DNA of 64,000 nt from an uncultured Lachnospiraceae bacterium (GCA_934408585.1 CAKRVA010000006.1:1-64000), one strand, 5' to 3'; positions 1 through 7,977 are shown, counted from the stretch's first letter. The notes: a model not told the origin generated them from the sequence alone. A program made the numbers and translations.

Positions 1-3
1 ATA

Positions 4-41
4 AGGCCTCCTATGATTTAATATTTTATCATAGAAGACCT
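4..41. other. imperfect hairpin at window edge
   Basis: Arms 4-17 and 28-41 are inverted copies with two mismatches around a 10-nt loop. On the minus strand both mismatches become G-U wobbles, so a minus-strand RNA would fold better. It may be the 3' end structure of a gene lying left of the window. No clear T-run follows, so it is not called a terminator. Confidence 0.35.
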
Positions 42-380
42 CAAAATCCTATTTACAGAAAAACTTTCACAGACTCGTTTTAGAGGAAAGTAATTTCCGA
101 AACATTCAATTTATGATACAGTATTCTAGAAGTTATGTTGACAGTTGCTGGACCATAGGGAAAGGGCAGATTATAAATTAAACCAAAACCAATTCAAAAC
201 TCGTTTATGAAATCCATTCTAAGCTTTTTGTAGCAGGTGCATCATGGTGAAGTATGCCGCTTTTATAGGTCTGTCAGGGGTCTGTTACATCATTTATGAA
301 TCCAAGGTTTAACGGAAAGCCAAGGGTTGTGCATTTAAATTGCGTATTCATGGCATGTGGAGACTGTATATATAAGTTTG
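42..380. other. non-coding stretch, no gene seen
   Basis: This stretch before the AbiE promoter has no plus-strand reading frame with a ribosome binding site. The minus-strand frame reaching into it is antisense to abiEi and looks like a shadow. It contains one copy of a 15-nt sequence (354-368) that recurs after the toxin gene at 1892-1906. Confidence 0.5.
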
Positions 381-429
381 ATTGACTTTTATGCCCTAAA
401 ACATTATAATTAGGGGCATAAAAGTCAAT
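381..429 (+). promoter_or_regulatory. abiE promoter inside an inverted-repeat operator
   Basis: A near-consensus sigma-A promoter is present: -35 TTGACT at 382-387, a 17-bp spacer, and -10 TATAAT at 405-410. It is enclosed by an inverted repeat (381-399 and 410-429) with arms ATTGACTTTTATGCCCTAA and its complement, the right arm carrying one extra G. The arms cover the -35 and the expected transcript start near 417. Known AbiEi antitoxins repress their own promoter by binding inverted repeats, so this is the expected operator; AbiEi binding here is inferred. Confidence 0.8.
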
Positions 430-451
430 TTTGCTTAAAGAGGGTAATCGG

Positions 452-1045
452 ATGAATGTTTCAGATAAAATAATACAACTTGCAAAAGAAAATAATGGTG
501 TTGTAACAACAGCTGTTCTTTCTGAAAAAGGAATATTGCGAGGAAACTTAAAAAAACTTGCTGACGAAGGCAAACTTGAAAAAACTGCTAGAGGAGTATA
601 TATTCTGCCCCAAATATGGGAAGATGAATTTGTGAATTTGCAGGCAAGATTTAAAAAAGGTATATTTTCTAATGAGACAGCCTTGTTTTTATGGGACTTA
701 ACAGATCGAACACCGAATAGATATGATATGACCTTTCCTCATAATTATAATTTAACAAATGCTAAGAATAAAGGAGTAAATTGTTCAAGAGTGAAGCTGG
801 AATGGTATACTGAAGGAAAAACTCAAATAGAATCTCCAGGTGGAAATAAAATAACAGTATATAATATGGAGCGAACTTTATGTGATATTTTGCGTAAACG
901 AGGAGGAGTAGATATGGGAATTACTACAGAATCGTTCAAACGATATGCAGCTAGAAAGGACAAGGATATCCCACTTTTATCAGAGTATGCAAAGAAATTT
1001 GGTGTTGAGGAAAGGGTGAGAAGTTATCTGGAGATGTTGTTATGA
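452..1045 (+). CDS. abiEi: AbiEi-type antitoxin, type IV toxin-antitoxin
   Basis: The 197-residue protein has an N-terminal winged-helix-like region (about residues 1-50, from IIQLAKENNGVVTT to GVYILP) followed by the C-terminal AbiEi-type domain. In characterised AbiE systems AbiEi neutralises the toxin without a stable complex and represses the operon. The start is ATG 452, because AAAGAGGG at 437-444 lies 7 nt upstream; an upstream TTG at 431 would sit before this RBS. The stop overlaps the toxin start in ATGA, so the two are translationally coupled. The DNA is visibly more AT-rich than the housekeeping genes to the right, in keeping with an accessory module. Confidence 0.85.
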   Translation: MNVSDKIIQLAKENNGVVTTAVLSEKGILRGNLKKLADEGKLEKTARGVYILPQIWEDEFVNLQARFKKGIFSNETALFLWDLTDRTPNRYDMTFPHNYNLTNAKNKGVNCSRVKLEWYTEGKTQIESPGGNKITVYNMERTLCDILRKRGGVDMGITTESFKRYAARKDKDIPLLSEYAKKFGVEERVRSYLEMLL

Positions 1046-1878
1046 AAAATGCAATGCAGCTTAAAGCTGTCATTAAAAATATTTCAAAAGACAAACATAT
1101 CTCAGCACAGATTGTGATGCAGAACTTTATGTTGGAACGTCTGCTGGAACGAATCTCTGTTTCAAAGTATCATCAGAACTTTATATTAAAGGGTGGTTTC
1201 CTAATAGCGGCAATGGTGGGTTTAGATACCCGTGCTACTATGGATATGGATGCAACAATTAAAGGCTGGCCGGTTAATGAAGAGAGCATCAAAAAGATGT
1301 TTCTTGATATCTGCAAAATTGATTTACATGATGATGTGACTTTTGAATTCAAAAAAATTGGCGAAATCCGAGAGGGCGATGAATACACAGGATACCGTAT
1401 TTCATTGTCCGCAAATTATCCACCAATGGCTGTACCTTTGAAATTGGATATCACCACAGGCGATAAAATTACACCAAAAGAGATAGAGTATCGTTTTAAA
1501 CTGTTATTGGAAGACCGAGAAATCTCTGTGCTAGCATATAATCTGGAAACAGTTATGGCAGAAAAGTTAGAAACTGTTGTTTCAAGAGGTGATCAGAATA
1601 CAAGACCAAGAGATTACTATGATGTTTATATTCTTGCTAAACTGCAATATAAAAATATTGAAACAGAGTATTTGAAAGCAGCACTGGATGCAACGTCGAA
1701 GAAACGAGGTTCTTCGCAAATCCTGAAGGATTATAAGAATATTATTGATGTTGTCAGAAACAGTGATGTGATGATTAAGCAGTGGAGGATTTATCAGAAA
1801 GATTTTGAATATGCCACTGATATTAGCTTCGATGAAGTCTGTGATGCTGTAATGCAGATGATGGATTTGTGTACTTAG
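1042..1878 (+). CDS. abiEii: AbiEii-type nucleotidyltransferase toxin
   Basis: The 278-residue protein belongs to the AbiEii / DUF1814 nucleotidyltransferase family. The motifs are in order: KGG at 50-52 with R64, T66, D68 and D70 (the GG...RxTxDxD signature), a KLDITTGD strand at 134-141, and the NLETVMAEKLE and RPRDYYD motifs at 168-177 and 188-194. All catalytic positions expected for the family look intact, so the toxin is probably active. Relatives modify tRNA or other targets with nucleotides and arrest growth, often giving phage abortive infection; the target here cannot be read from sequence. It overlaps abiEi by 4 nt. Confidence 0.87.
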   Translation: MKNAMQLKAVIKNISKDKHISAQIVMQNFMLERLLERISVSKYHQNFILKGGFLIAAMVGLDTRATMDMDATIKGWPVNEESIKKMFLDICKIDLHDDVTFEFKKIGEIREGDEYTGYRISLSANYPPMAVPLKLDITTGDKITPKEIEYRFKLLLEDREISVLAYNLETVMAEKLETVVSRGDQNTRPRDYYDVYILAKLQYKNIETEYLKAALDATSKKRGSSQILKDYKNIIDVVRNSDVMIKQWRIYQKDFEYATDISFDEVCDAVMQMMDLCT

Positions 1879-1891
1879 AGAGTAGTCGAGC

Positions 1892-1967
1892 CATGTGGAG
1901 ACAGTAGTACTTTTGACGAAGGGGCATCATTAATTGGCTGTTTTTTCTATACAATAATTAGGGCATA
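1892..1967. repeat. second copies of two short repeats flanking abiE
   Basis: CATGTGGAGACAGTA at 1892-1906 matches 354-368 in 14 of 15 positions. ATAATTAGGGCATA at 1954-1967 matches 406-420 apart from one G. The pair therefore occurs in the same order before and after abiE, 53 and 62 nt apart respectively. This could be a remnant of the event that brought the module in, or a duplicated regulatory region. Confidence 0.5.
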
Positions 1968-1986
1968 CTATATCATGTCTTGATGA

Positions 1987-2034
1987 ATTTGGGGAACAAA
2001 ACAAATATAAATACAAACAAAATGCTCCCCAAAT
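1987..2034 (+). other. inverted repeat before the small membrane gene
   Basis: ATTTGGGGA (1987-1995) and TCCCCAAAT (2026-2034) are perfect 9-bp inverted arms around a 30-nt A-rich spacer. The right arm ends just before the GAGGAG ribosome binding site at 2035-2040, so it could influence translation of the gene that follows. Function unknown. Confidence 0.4.
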
Positions 2035-2084
2035 GAGGAGAGATGATGACATCAGAGTATGATGAAATATAGGAATATCAGCGA

Positions 2085-2498
2085 ATGAAGAAGACATTTT
2101 TGACATTGAAAAGCAAAGAAAAAGTGATAAGTGATTTGATAGAAATTCAAGATAAAATTAATAAAAATGAAATTGTATGCCCGAATATTAAAATCACAAA
2201 TGAGCATGAAATTAGATGTATTAATGGACGAAGCACATCATATTGGTCATGCGATATAGAAAAAGAAGGAACATTGGAACTTCGTAGACGCTTCCGGCTT
2301 ATGGATGGAATTGAGAGCATCATATTGGGAATCATTTATTTGATTTGTATTTATTTAATCTGTAGGTCTGGACTGACATGGATAGGTCTTTTTCTGCTAT
2401 GTGTGATAGGAATGATTGAAGGTGGATTTCTTTACTTGGTAGAATATTTTCTGCCGGGAAAAACGGTTGCGGAATTTGTTAAAAAATATATTATTTAA
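2085..2498 (+). CDS. small two-helix membrane protein, 5' end interrupted by amber codon
   Basis: I do not recognise the family. The 137-residue frame has a charged N-terminal half and two hydrophobic segments near residues 79-94 and 98-120. The start at 2085 has no ribosome binding site. A strong GAGGAG (2035-2040) instead precedes ATG 2043 and ATG 2046, which are in the same frame and read MMTSEYDEI, then TAG at 2070-2072, then EYQR into this protein. The native product probably began at 2043/2046 and has acquired a stop (for example CAG to TAG). The gene is either a young pseudogene or is translated weakly by restart or read-through. Confidence 0.55.
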   Translation: MKKTFLTLKSKEKVISDLIEIQDKINKNEIVCPNIKITNEHEIRCINGRSTSYWSCDIEKEGTLELRRRFRLMDGIESIILGIIYLICIYLICRSGLTWIGLFLLCVIGMIEGGFLYLVEYFLPGKTVAEFVKKYII

Positions 2499-2548
2499 AT
2501 GTGATGGCTGCTACCATTAAGACTATAATAGACAGGAGGATGATGGAA

Positions 2549-3793
2549 ATGGTTTCAAAATACACAATAGATACACCGGAAAACAAAGTCTTTTTGAAAA
2601 ACATATCGCAGAATCTGTTGGCATTTGGACGTAAATTTCCGTCGCCGGGAGGCAGTTCTTATTATCTTGGCGATGATGGAACGCCATGGAAAGACAGACC
2701 TCGTGAGACGTGGATTACGAGCAGGATGGCGCATGTTTATAGCATAGGAAGTATTCTTGGATATCAGGGAAGCGGAGAACTGGCAGATGCTGCGATAAAT
2801 GGTCTGCTTCATGAATTGCATGATGATGAAAATGGAGGCTGGTACAGTGGTATTACCTCTGATAACCAAATACTCCCCAATAAGCAGTGCTATGCACATG
2901 CTTTTGTAATACTTGCCGCCAGCTCGGGTGTTCTGGCAGGACGGGAAAACGCGCAAAAGCTGCTTGAGGATGCACTCGCTGTTTATGATAAACGATTCTG
3001 GAATGAAGAAGAAGGTCTGGCATGTGATACATGGAATACAGAATTTACAAAGCTGGATGACTATCGTGGATTAAATGCAAACATGCATACCGTGGAAGCT
3101 TTTCTGGCGGCTTCTGATGTGACAGGTGATGAAAAGTATCGCATCCGAGCAGGAAGAATCATTGAACATGTTATTGAATGGGCGAAAAACAATGACTGGC
3201 GGATTCCGGAGCACTTTACAAAAGACTGGGTAGCTGATTTGGATTGCAATAAGAACCAGCCGGCAGATCCGTTTAAACCATACGGTGCAACTCCGGGGCA
3301 CGGAATCGAATGGGCGCGCCTGATAGTACAATGGGCCTTGTCCACGTACAAAGAAGACAAACAGGAGGCTTCTTCTTATCTAAATATAGCAGAGGAGTTG
3401 TTTATGCGAGCTGTTACGGATGCATGGAAAGCAGATGGCGCACCCGGTATCGTATATACAACAGATTGGAATGGAAAACCGATTGTTCATGACCGTATGC
3501 ATTGGACGTTGGCAGAAGCGATTAACACTTCGGCTGTTCTGTATAGAGTGACCGGCAAACAGAAATATGCACAGTTTTACTCGGAGTTTATGGAATATCT
3601 AGATGAAAAAGTTTTGGATCATGTAAACGGTTCATGGTTCCATCAGCTTGATGAAAAAAATCATTTGCTCAACACGGTATGGCCGGGCAAATCAGATTTA
3701 TATCACGCATTTCAGGCAACCTTGATTCCATACAGTCAGGTGGATTTATCGATTGCCTGCTCTGTCCGGTTACATCGAAAGGAGTTGTACTAA
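2549..3793 (+). CDS. AGE-family sugar epimerase/isomerase
   Basis: The protein resembles the N-acylglucosamine 2-epimerase superfamily, an alpha6/alpha6 barrel acting on sugars such as mannose, glucose or N-acetylmannosamine. Typical His-containing blocks occur in order: MAHVYSIGS, LLHELHDDENGGWY, NANMHTVEAFLAA, TPGHGIEWARL, RMHWTLAEAI and DLYHAFQATL. The full-length match covers about 414 residues, normal for the family. ATG 2549 lies 9 nt after GGAGG (2535-2539); ATG 2543 is also possible, while earlier in-frame starts precede this RBS. The substrate cannot be assigned and no sugar operon surrounds it. Confidence 0.75.
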   Translation: MVSKYTIDTPENKVFLKNISQNLLAFGRKFPSPGGSSYYLGDDGTPWKDRPRETWITSRMAHVYSIGSILGYQGSGELADAAINGLLHELHDDENGGWYSGITSDNQILPNKQCYAHAFVILAASSGVLAGRENAQKLLEDALAVYDKRFWNEEEGLACDTWNTEFTKLDDYRGLNANMHTVEAFLAASDVTGDEKYRIRAGRIIEHVIEWAKNNDWRIPEHFTKDWVADLDCNKNQPADPFKPYGATPGHGIEWARLIVQWALSTYKEDKQEASSYLNIAEELFMRAVTDAWKADGAPGIVYTTDWNGKPIVHDRMHWTLAEAINTSAVLYRVTGKQKYAQFYSEFMEYLDEKVLDHVNGSWFHQLDEKNHLLNTVWPGKSDLYHAFQATLIPYSQVDLSIACSVRLHRKELY

Positions 3794-3813
3794 AAAGCAG
3801 TCAACGATATAAT
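3785..3813 (+). promoter_or_regulatory. sigma-A promoter for the flavin-reductase gene
   Basis: TTGTAC (3785-3790), a 17-bp spacer and TATAAT (3808-3813). The -35 abuts the TAA of the upstream epimerase gene. The expected transcript start is about 25-30 nt before the downstream ATG. Confidence 0.6.
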
Positions 3814-3850
3814 ATGAAATAGAACGTATTTTGAAAGGAGACGACAGAAT

Positions 3851-4402
3851 ATGAGTAGAGTAAATTTTGGAGCAAAACCATTTTTGTATCCGATGCCGGT
3901 ATTTATTGTTGGAACTTATGATGAAAATGGTGTACCGAATGCAATGAATGCAGCATGGGGAAGCATTACGGATATGAAGGAAATTTCCATCAGTATGTCC
4001 GAGCATAAAACCACAGCAAATCTTGCAAAGACAGGCGCGTTTACGGTAAGCATGGCAACGGAAGATTTTGTGGTTCCGTGTGATTATGTAGGTGTCGAGT
4101 CTGCAAATAAAGTGCCGGATAAATTTGCAAAAGCCGGATTTCATGCAACAAAGAGTGAGTTTGTTAATGCACCATTGATTGATGAACTGCCTATGGCATT
4201 GGAATGTAAGGTGAAAAGTTTTGAGGACGGTATCTTAATTGGCGAAATTGTAAACGTGAATGCCGATGAGAAGATTTTGACAAATGGACAGATTGATCCG
4301 GAAAAATTAAAACCGATTACTTACGACCCGGTGAATCAGACATACATCGGATTGGGCAAGAAGGTCGGAAAAGCATTTCAGGATGGACTGAAGCTTAAGT
4401 AG
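3851..4402 (+). CDS. flavin reductase-like FMN-binding protein
   Basis: The 183-residue protein matches the flavin-reductase-like split-barrel family (DIM6/NTAB type). The N-terminal block FLYPMPVFIVGTYDENGVPNA and the SISMSEHKTTANLAKTGAFTVS region form the FMN-binding fold. Members are soluble FMN-binding oxidoreductases whose substrates are often unknown. A good RBS, AAAGGAG at 3834-3840, lies 10 nt before the ATG. It has its own promoter and a terminator, so it is probably monocistronic. Confidence 0.75.
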   Translation: MSRVNFGAKPFLYPMPVFIVGTYDENGVPNAMNAAWGSITDMKEISISMSEHKTTANLAKTGAFTVSMATEDFVVPCDYVGVESANKVPDKFAKAGFHATKSEFVNAPLIDELPMALECKVKSFEDGILIGEIVNVNADEKILTNGQIDPEKLKPITYDPVNQTYIGLGKKVGKAFQDGLKLK

Positions 4403-4450
4403 TAGGTTCTTAATTAATAATCCAAATTGAATCAATTAATTATATTTTAA

Positions 4451-4490
4451 GCAACAAAAAGGACTTCCCAAGAAGTCCTTTTTGTTTTTT
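4451..4490 (+). terminator. intrinsic terminator
   Basis: A perfect 13-bp stem (4454-4466 with 4472-4484) around a 5-nt loop is followed by TTTTTT, ending the flavin-reductase transcript. Confidence 0.85.
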
Positions 4491-4535
4491 GATTCATTCT
4501 ATGCACTACCTTAATAACAAGGACTATGATTACTC

Positions 4536-4589
4536 TTGAATTCCATCCCACAATATGATATAAATAAGCTAACGATTGGTAGCCAATCG
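4536..4589 (+). promoter_or_regulatory. tetR promoter with palindromic operator
   Basis: TTGAAT (4536-4541), a 17-bp spacer and TATAAA (4559-4564) form a plausible promoter. Just downstream, over the expected transcript start, CGATTGG (4573-4579) and CCAATCG (4583-4589) form a perfect 7-bp inverted repeat with spacer TAG. Its position is right for autorepression by the TetR protein encoded next; binding is inferred. Confidence 0.6.
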
Positions 4590-4623
4590 AAAAACAACCG
4601 GTATCTACAAGCAGGAGAACAAG

Positions 4624-5241
4624 ATGAAAAGAAATCGAAAAGAGGAGATTGTACTGGCAACCATGGAGCTGGCGGCAGAGAAAGGCCTGGCAAATGTCTC
4701 CATGAGTATGATTGCTGATAGAATAGGAATAAAAAAACCATCCCTATACAAGCATTTTGCTTCAAAAGAGGAAATTGTAGAGGCAATGTATCATTTCCTC
4801 AGAAATCAGGCAAAAGAAAAATCCGATATAAAGGCAATTGATTATAGTGTTTTGTTTCAGGGAAAAACAGCTTTTGAATTGTTGCAGATGATGGTAAACA
4901 ATTATAAGGGGATGAGCCAGCAGGAGCAGATGCTTAATTTCTATAAGGTAATTTATTCCGAACGAAGTATTGAGCCAATGGCAGCCAAAATTATGGCGGA
5001 AGAAACAGAACGGATGATTCTGGCAACGAAGCAGCTATTCTATGCGATGGAAGTACACAAGGTGCTGCATTTTCAAAATGCAGATATGAGTGCGGTCAGT
5101 TTTGCCATGACCATTCATGGACTTATGGATTATGAACTTGATTGTAATTCCGGCGGCTGTCAAAAAGAAAATGGTGATAAGAATCTGCTGGAAGAGTATT
5201 TGAAATGGTTTTGTGAAGTAAATGAGGTGGATAGAAAATGA
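4624..5241 (+). CDS. TetR/AcrR-family transcriptional regulator
   Basis: The 205-residue protein has the TetR N-terminal DNA-binding domain: helix-turn-helix around residues 25-46, with IADRIGIKKPSLYKHFASKE. The C-terminal ligand domain is not assignable. ATG 4624 is chosen because GGAG at 4613-4616 lies 7 nt upstream; the longer in-frame start lies inside the operator palindrome. It overlaps the following DUF998 gene by ATGA, so it probably represses the pair and responds to an unknown signal. Confidence 0.88.
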   Translation: MKRNRKEEIVLATMELAAEKGLANVSMSMIADRIGIKKPSLYKHFASKEEIVEAMYHFLRNQAKEKSDIKAIDYSVLFQGKTAFELLQMMVNNYKGMSQQEQMLNFYKVIYSERSIEPMAAKIMAEETERMILATKQLFYAMEVHKVLHFQNADMSAVSFAMTIHGLMDYELDCNSGGCQKENGDKNLLEEYLKWFCEVNEVDRK

Positions 5242-5858
5242 AAAAGAACTTGGTAAATAATTGTGGTTTGCTTGGCGTGGTGGCATTTCTTTCTTATGCA
5301 GCAGCGGTTGTGTTTTCACCGCTTGCATATCCGGGATATAACTGGATGGCACAGGCAGTTAGTGACCTGAGTGCATCAAATGCACCTTCCCTAATGCTGT
5401 GGAATCAATTGAGTTGTTTCTACGAGAGCTGCACGCTGGTTTGTGCAATGATGGTATGCGTGGGGATACAGGGAAAGAAAACCAAATTATTGCGCATAGG
5501 AATCTATGTGTTTATGGCAATGGAATGGGTATCGACACTTGGATTTGGCATGTTTCCATTGAGTGACAGCGGATATGCAGGAACGTTCCAGGATAGAATG
5601 CATCTTCTTTCGACAATCGCAGTGGTTGTGCTGTCGATAGTATCGTTGTCGATGATAATTGTTTCCGGAGTTAAGAGCAGAAGCTGCCGTTCGTATGCAG
5701 TCTGTGCAGGAATTGCACTTGCGATGATGCTTGTGGGAGCACTTGGAATGAATATGGTACCAAAAGAGTATTTTGGAATTGTGGAACGTTTTAGTGTTTT
5801 TGCAGCAACCGGGTTTCTGGCAGCACTTGGAATCCATTTGTATTTCATGGATTTATAA
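5238..5858 (+). CDS. DUF998-family membrane protein
   Basis: This 206-residue, strongly hydrophobic protein has about six membrane segments and the AQAVSDLSASNAP loop seen in DUF998 proteins. The biochemical role of the family is not established. It starts inside the tetR stop codon (ATGA), with GAGGTGG about 7 nt upstream. TetR-linked membrane proteins of this type are often involved in envelope stress or efflux, but nothing in the sequence proves that. Confidence 0.75.
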   Translation: MKKNLVNNCGLLGVVAFLSYAAAVVFSPLAYPGYNWMAQAVSDLSASNAPSLMLWNQLSCFYESCTLVCAMMVCVGIQGKKTKLLRIGIYVFMAMEWVSTLGFGMFPLSDSGYAGTFQDRMHLLSTIAVVVLSIVSLSMIIVSGVKSRSCRSYAVCAGIALAMMLVGALGMNMVPKEYFGIVERFSVFAATGFLAALGIHLYFMDL

Positions 5859-5915
5859 AAAATATATCTGTTGGCTGCCAGCAACAATAAACAATAAAAT
5901 AGAGAGGAAGTTCAT

Positions 5916-7199
5916 ATGAAAAAAGAAAAACGTCATGTATTTAGAAAAGTAGTAATAAGTTTGGTAATAATTTTTGCAATCCTTATAGGAATTTATTCCC
6001 GTTTTGGAGGTTTTAGTACGGGAAAATGTGCAGATACAATAGAATTTGCAAAATATGCGGTTCCGGTATCGGATATTACGATTCCGGAAAACACAAGAAT
6101 TGTAGCTTTGGGAGAGGCAACGCATGGTAATGTGGAGTTTCAGCAGTTGAAGCTGGATGTATTTAAAAATATGGTAGAGAATCATGGGGTACGTGCATTT
6201 GCACTGGAAGGTGATTTTGGAGGCTGTGAGGCGGTTAACCGTTATATTCATGGGGAAGAGGGAACTGTACAGGAAGCAGTAAAAGCGATTGGCTTTGCGA
6301 TTTATCGAACACAGGAAATGATGGATTTGGTTTCCTGGATGAGAACGTATAATGAAACAGCGAAGCAGGGGGAAGATATTTGCTTTTATGGCTTTGATAT
6401 GCAGAGATACGCATATAATTACCAATATCTATTGGAAGCAGCAAAAGAGGCAAAGCTGGATACGTCGGAGCTGGAGCAGATTTGGGATGCAGACCGGAAT
6501 CAATATGCAGAAGCATATACTTCGCAGCAGAGAGCAGAAATAATAGGAAAAATGAAAGAAGAATTTTTGCAGATTGGGGAAGAACAGAATGAACAGGCCA
6601 TTCACCTGGCGGATATTTTACTTCAGAACATAGAGATTGGGAAATATATGGAAGATGCCGGAGAGGGAAATAAACATCGGGATCAGATGATGGCAGAAAA
6701 TGTAATGTGGATTCTGAAGCAGGAAGAAACAAGAGGAAACAGATGCATTTTTATTTCCGGTCACAACGGACATGTGGAACAGTTTGGAAGCTATGGAGCG
6801 GACAGCAAGGTAATGGGAAATCTACTGGCAGATGAACTTGGAGACGACTATTTTGCAATTGGGACCGATTTTTATAAATCAAAATGCAATCTTCCAAAAG
6901 GAGATGGTGTAAAGAGAATAAATCACACGTTTTATTCGCACGATCCATTGGCAAAAGCTGCAAAGCAGTGTGGCCTTGAGAGAAGTTATTTGGATTTTTC
7001 CCAAATTCCGGAAACCTCTGCATTGAAAAATCAGGTGACGGAATATACCTGGATGGGGTCATTGGGCGAGGGCTATAATGCGTTATTTATGAATTTGTTT
7101 CCAATGAGTTACCGTGTATGGAAATCTCCTGCAGAAACATATGATGCAATGATTTATGTGGCAAACGCGCATCCGACGGAAGCGTTGGAAATAGAATAA
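5916..7199 (+). CDS. erythromycin esterase-like protein, membrane-anchored
   Basis: The protein belongs to the erythromycin esterase / succinoglycan biosynthesis family. It has the signature GEATHGN (E67, H70), ALEGDFGG (E98), and HNGHV (H283, H286), matching the acidic and His residues of the Ere active site. Unlike classical Ere enzymes, residues about 11-28 form a hydrophobic N-terminal segment, so the catalytic domain is probably outside the cell or lipid-anchored by a helix. Many family members do not hydrolyse macrolides, so resistance should not be assumed. The RBS GAGAGGAAG precedes the ATG. It may belong to the tetR-DUF998 transcript, 57 nt downstream. Confidence 0.75.
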   Translation: MKKEKRHVFRKVVISLVIIFAILIGIYSRFGGFSTGKCADTIEFAKYAVPVSDITIPENTRIVALGEATHGNVEFQQLKLDVFKNMVENHGVRAFALEGDFGGCEAVNRYIHGEEGTVQEAVKAIGFAIYRTQEMMDLVSWMRTYNETAKQGEDICFYGFDMQRYAYNYQYLLEAAKEAKLDTSELEQIWDADRNQYAEAYTSQQRAEIIGKMKEEFLQIGEEQNEQAIHLADILLQNIEIGKYMEDAGEGNKHRDQMMAENVMWILKQEETRGNRCIFISGHNGHVEQFGSYGADSKVMGNLLADELGDDYFAIGTDFYKSKCNLPKGDGVKRINHTFYSHDPLAKAAKQCGLERSYLDFSQIPETSALKNQVTEYTWMGSLGEGYNALFMNLFPMSYRVWKSPAETYDAMIYVANAHPTEALEIE

Positions 7200-7212
7200 T
7201 ATGTCATGATAC

Positions 7213-7236
7213 GGAACGTGTCGTAAATGTGACGTA
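7213..7236 (+). promoter_or_regulatory. possible ECF-sigma-type promoter before PAP2 gene
   Basis: GGAAC (7213-7217) and CGTA (7233-7236), separated by 15 bp, resemble ECF-type promoters (AAC ... CGT), although the usual spacing is about 16-17. PAP2 phosphatases in Bacillus can be under ECF control. Weak evidence. Confidence 0.25.
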
Positions 7237-7311
7237 GCGATTCTTTTCATTTTTTTACCCGTTTGATACTTTTATGGCAGTAACAAAACCAAAAGAGAAA
7301 GGACGTAAAAA

Positions 7312-7977
7312 ATGAAGAAAAATGGAAAAAAGTTTTTGATTTTGGGAATTGCATCAGGAGTCATATTTATACTATGGACATGGGCAGTACAGGCAGTAGA
7401 TGTGCAACCACTTGGACAAAACGGAACACTAATAGGATTTGCTACTTTTAATTGCTGGTTTCATGAGCTGACCGGAGTACACATGCTGATTTATACGATT
7501 ACGGACTGGCTGGGGCTTGTACCACTAGGTGTTTGTATGATATTTGGCGGAGTCGGATTGAATCAGTGGATTAAGCGAAAACGGTTATGGAAAGTGGATT
7601 ATGATGTCATGCTGCTGGGCGTGTATTATATTATGGTAATCCTGGGGTATTTAATCTTTGAAATGATACCAATCAATTATCGACCGGTATTGATAGATGA
7701 ATTTATGGAAGCTTCCTATCCGTCATCAACGACACTTCTCGTGTTAAGTGTCATGCCTACGCTTGTATTTCAGACCAATCGTAGGGTAAAAAGCAGCGCA
7801 GTTAAAAAAGGCGTGTGGATTTTATCTGCCGTGTTTTCCATATTTATGGTAATCGGAAGACTGGTTTCCGGTGTCCATTGGTTTACGGATATTGTAGGTG
7901 CCGTTCTGTTGAGCATAGGATTATTCAGTATCTATCAGGCAATGGTACTATGGTTGGACAATACGAATAAGAAATAA
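7312..7977 (+). CDS. PAP2-family membrane phosphatase
   Basis: The 221-residue integral membrane protein has about six helices and the C-terminal PAP2 motif GRLVSGVHWFTDIVG (R183, H189, D193), plus an NYRP block (R124, P125). The second motif reads SYPSSTT instead of the classical PSGH, so the usual motif-2 histidine is absent. Variants of this kind are annotated as PAP2 in Firmicutes. Possible substrates are undecaprenyl pyrophosphate or lipid phosphates. AAAGGA lies before the ATG, and a regulator follows 13 nt downstream. Confidence 0.78.
   Translation: MKKNGKKFLILGIASGVIFILWTWAVQAVDVQPLGQNGTLIGFATFNCWFHELTGVHMLIYTITDWLGLVPLGVCMIFGGVGLNQWIKRKRLWKVDYDVMLLGVYYIMVILGYLIFEMIPINYRPVLIDEFMEASYPSSTTLLVLSVMPTLVFQTNRRVKSSAVKKGVWILSAVFSIFMVIGRLVSGVHWFTDIVGAVLLSIGLFSIYQAMVLWLDNTNKK

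Noticed and set aside
274..573. Minus-strand 99-residue frame across the abiE promoter
   Set aside because: It covers the promoter, operator and abiEi N-terminus, and has no RBS or family match.
2549..3793. Sulfoquinovose isomerase as a specific call
   Set aside because: The AGE fold fits, but no sulfosugar genes are nearby, and family members differ in substrate, so only the family name is given.
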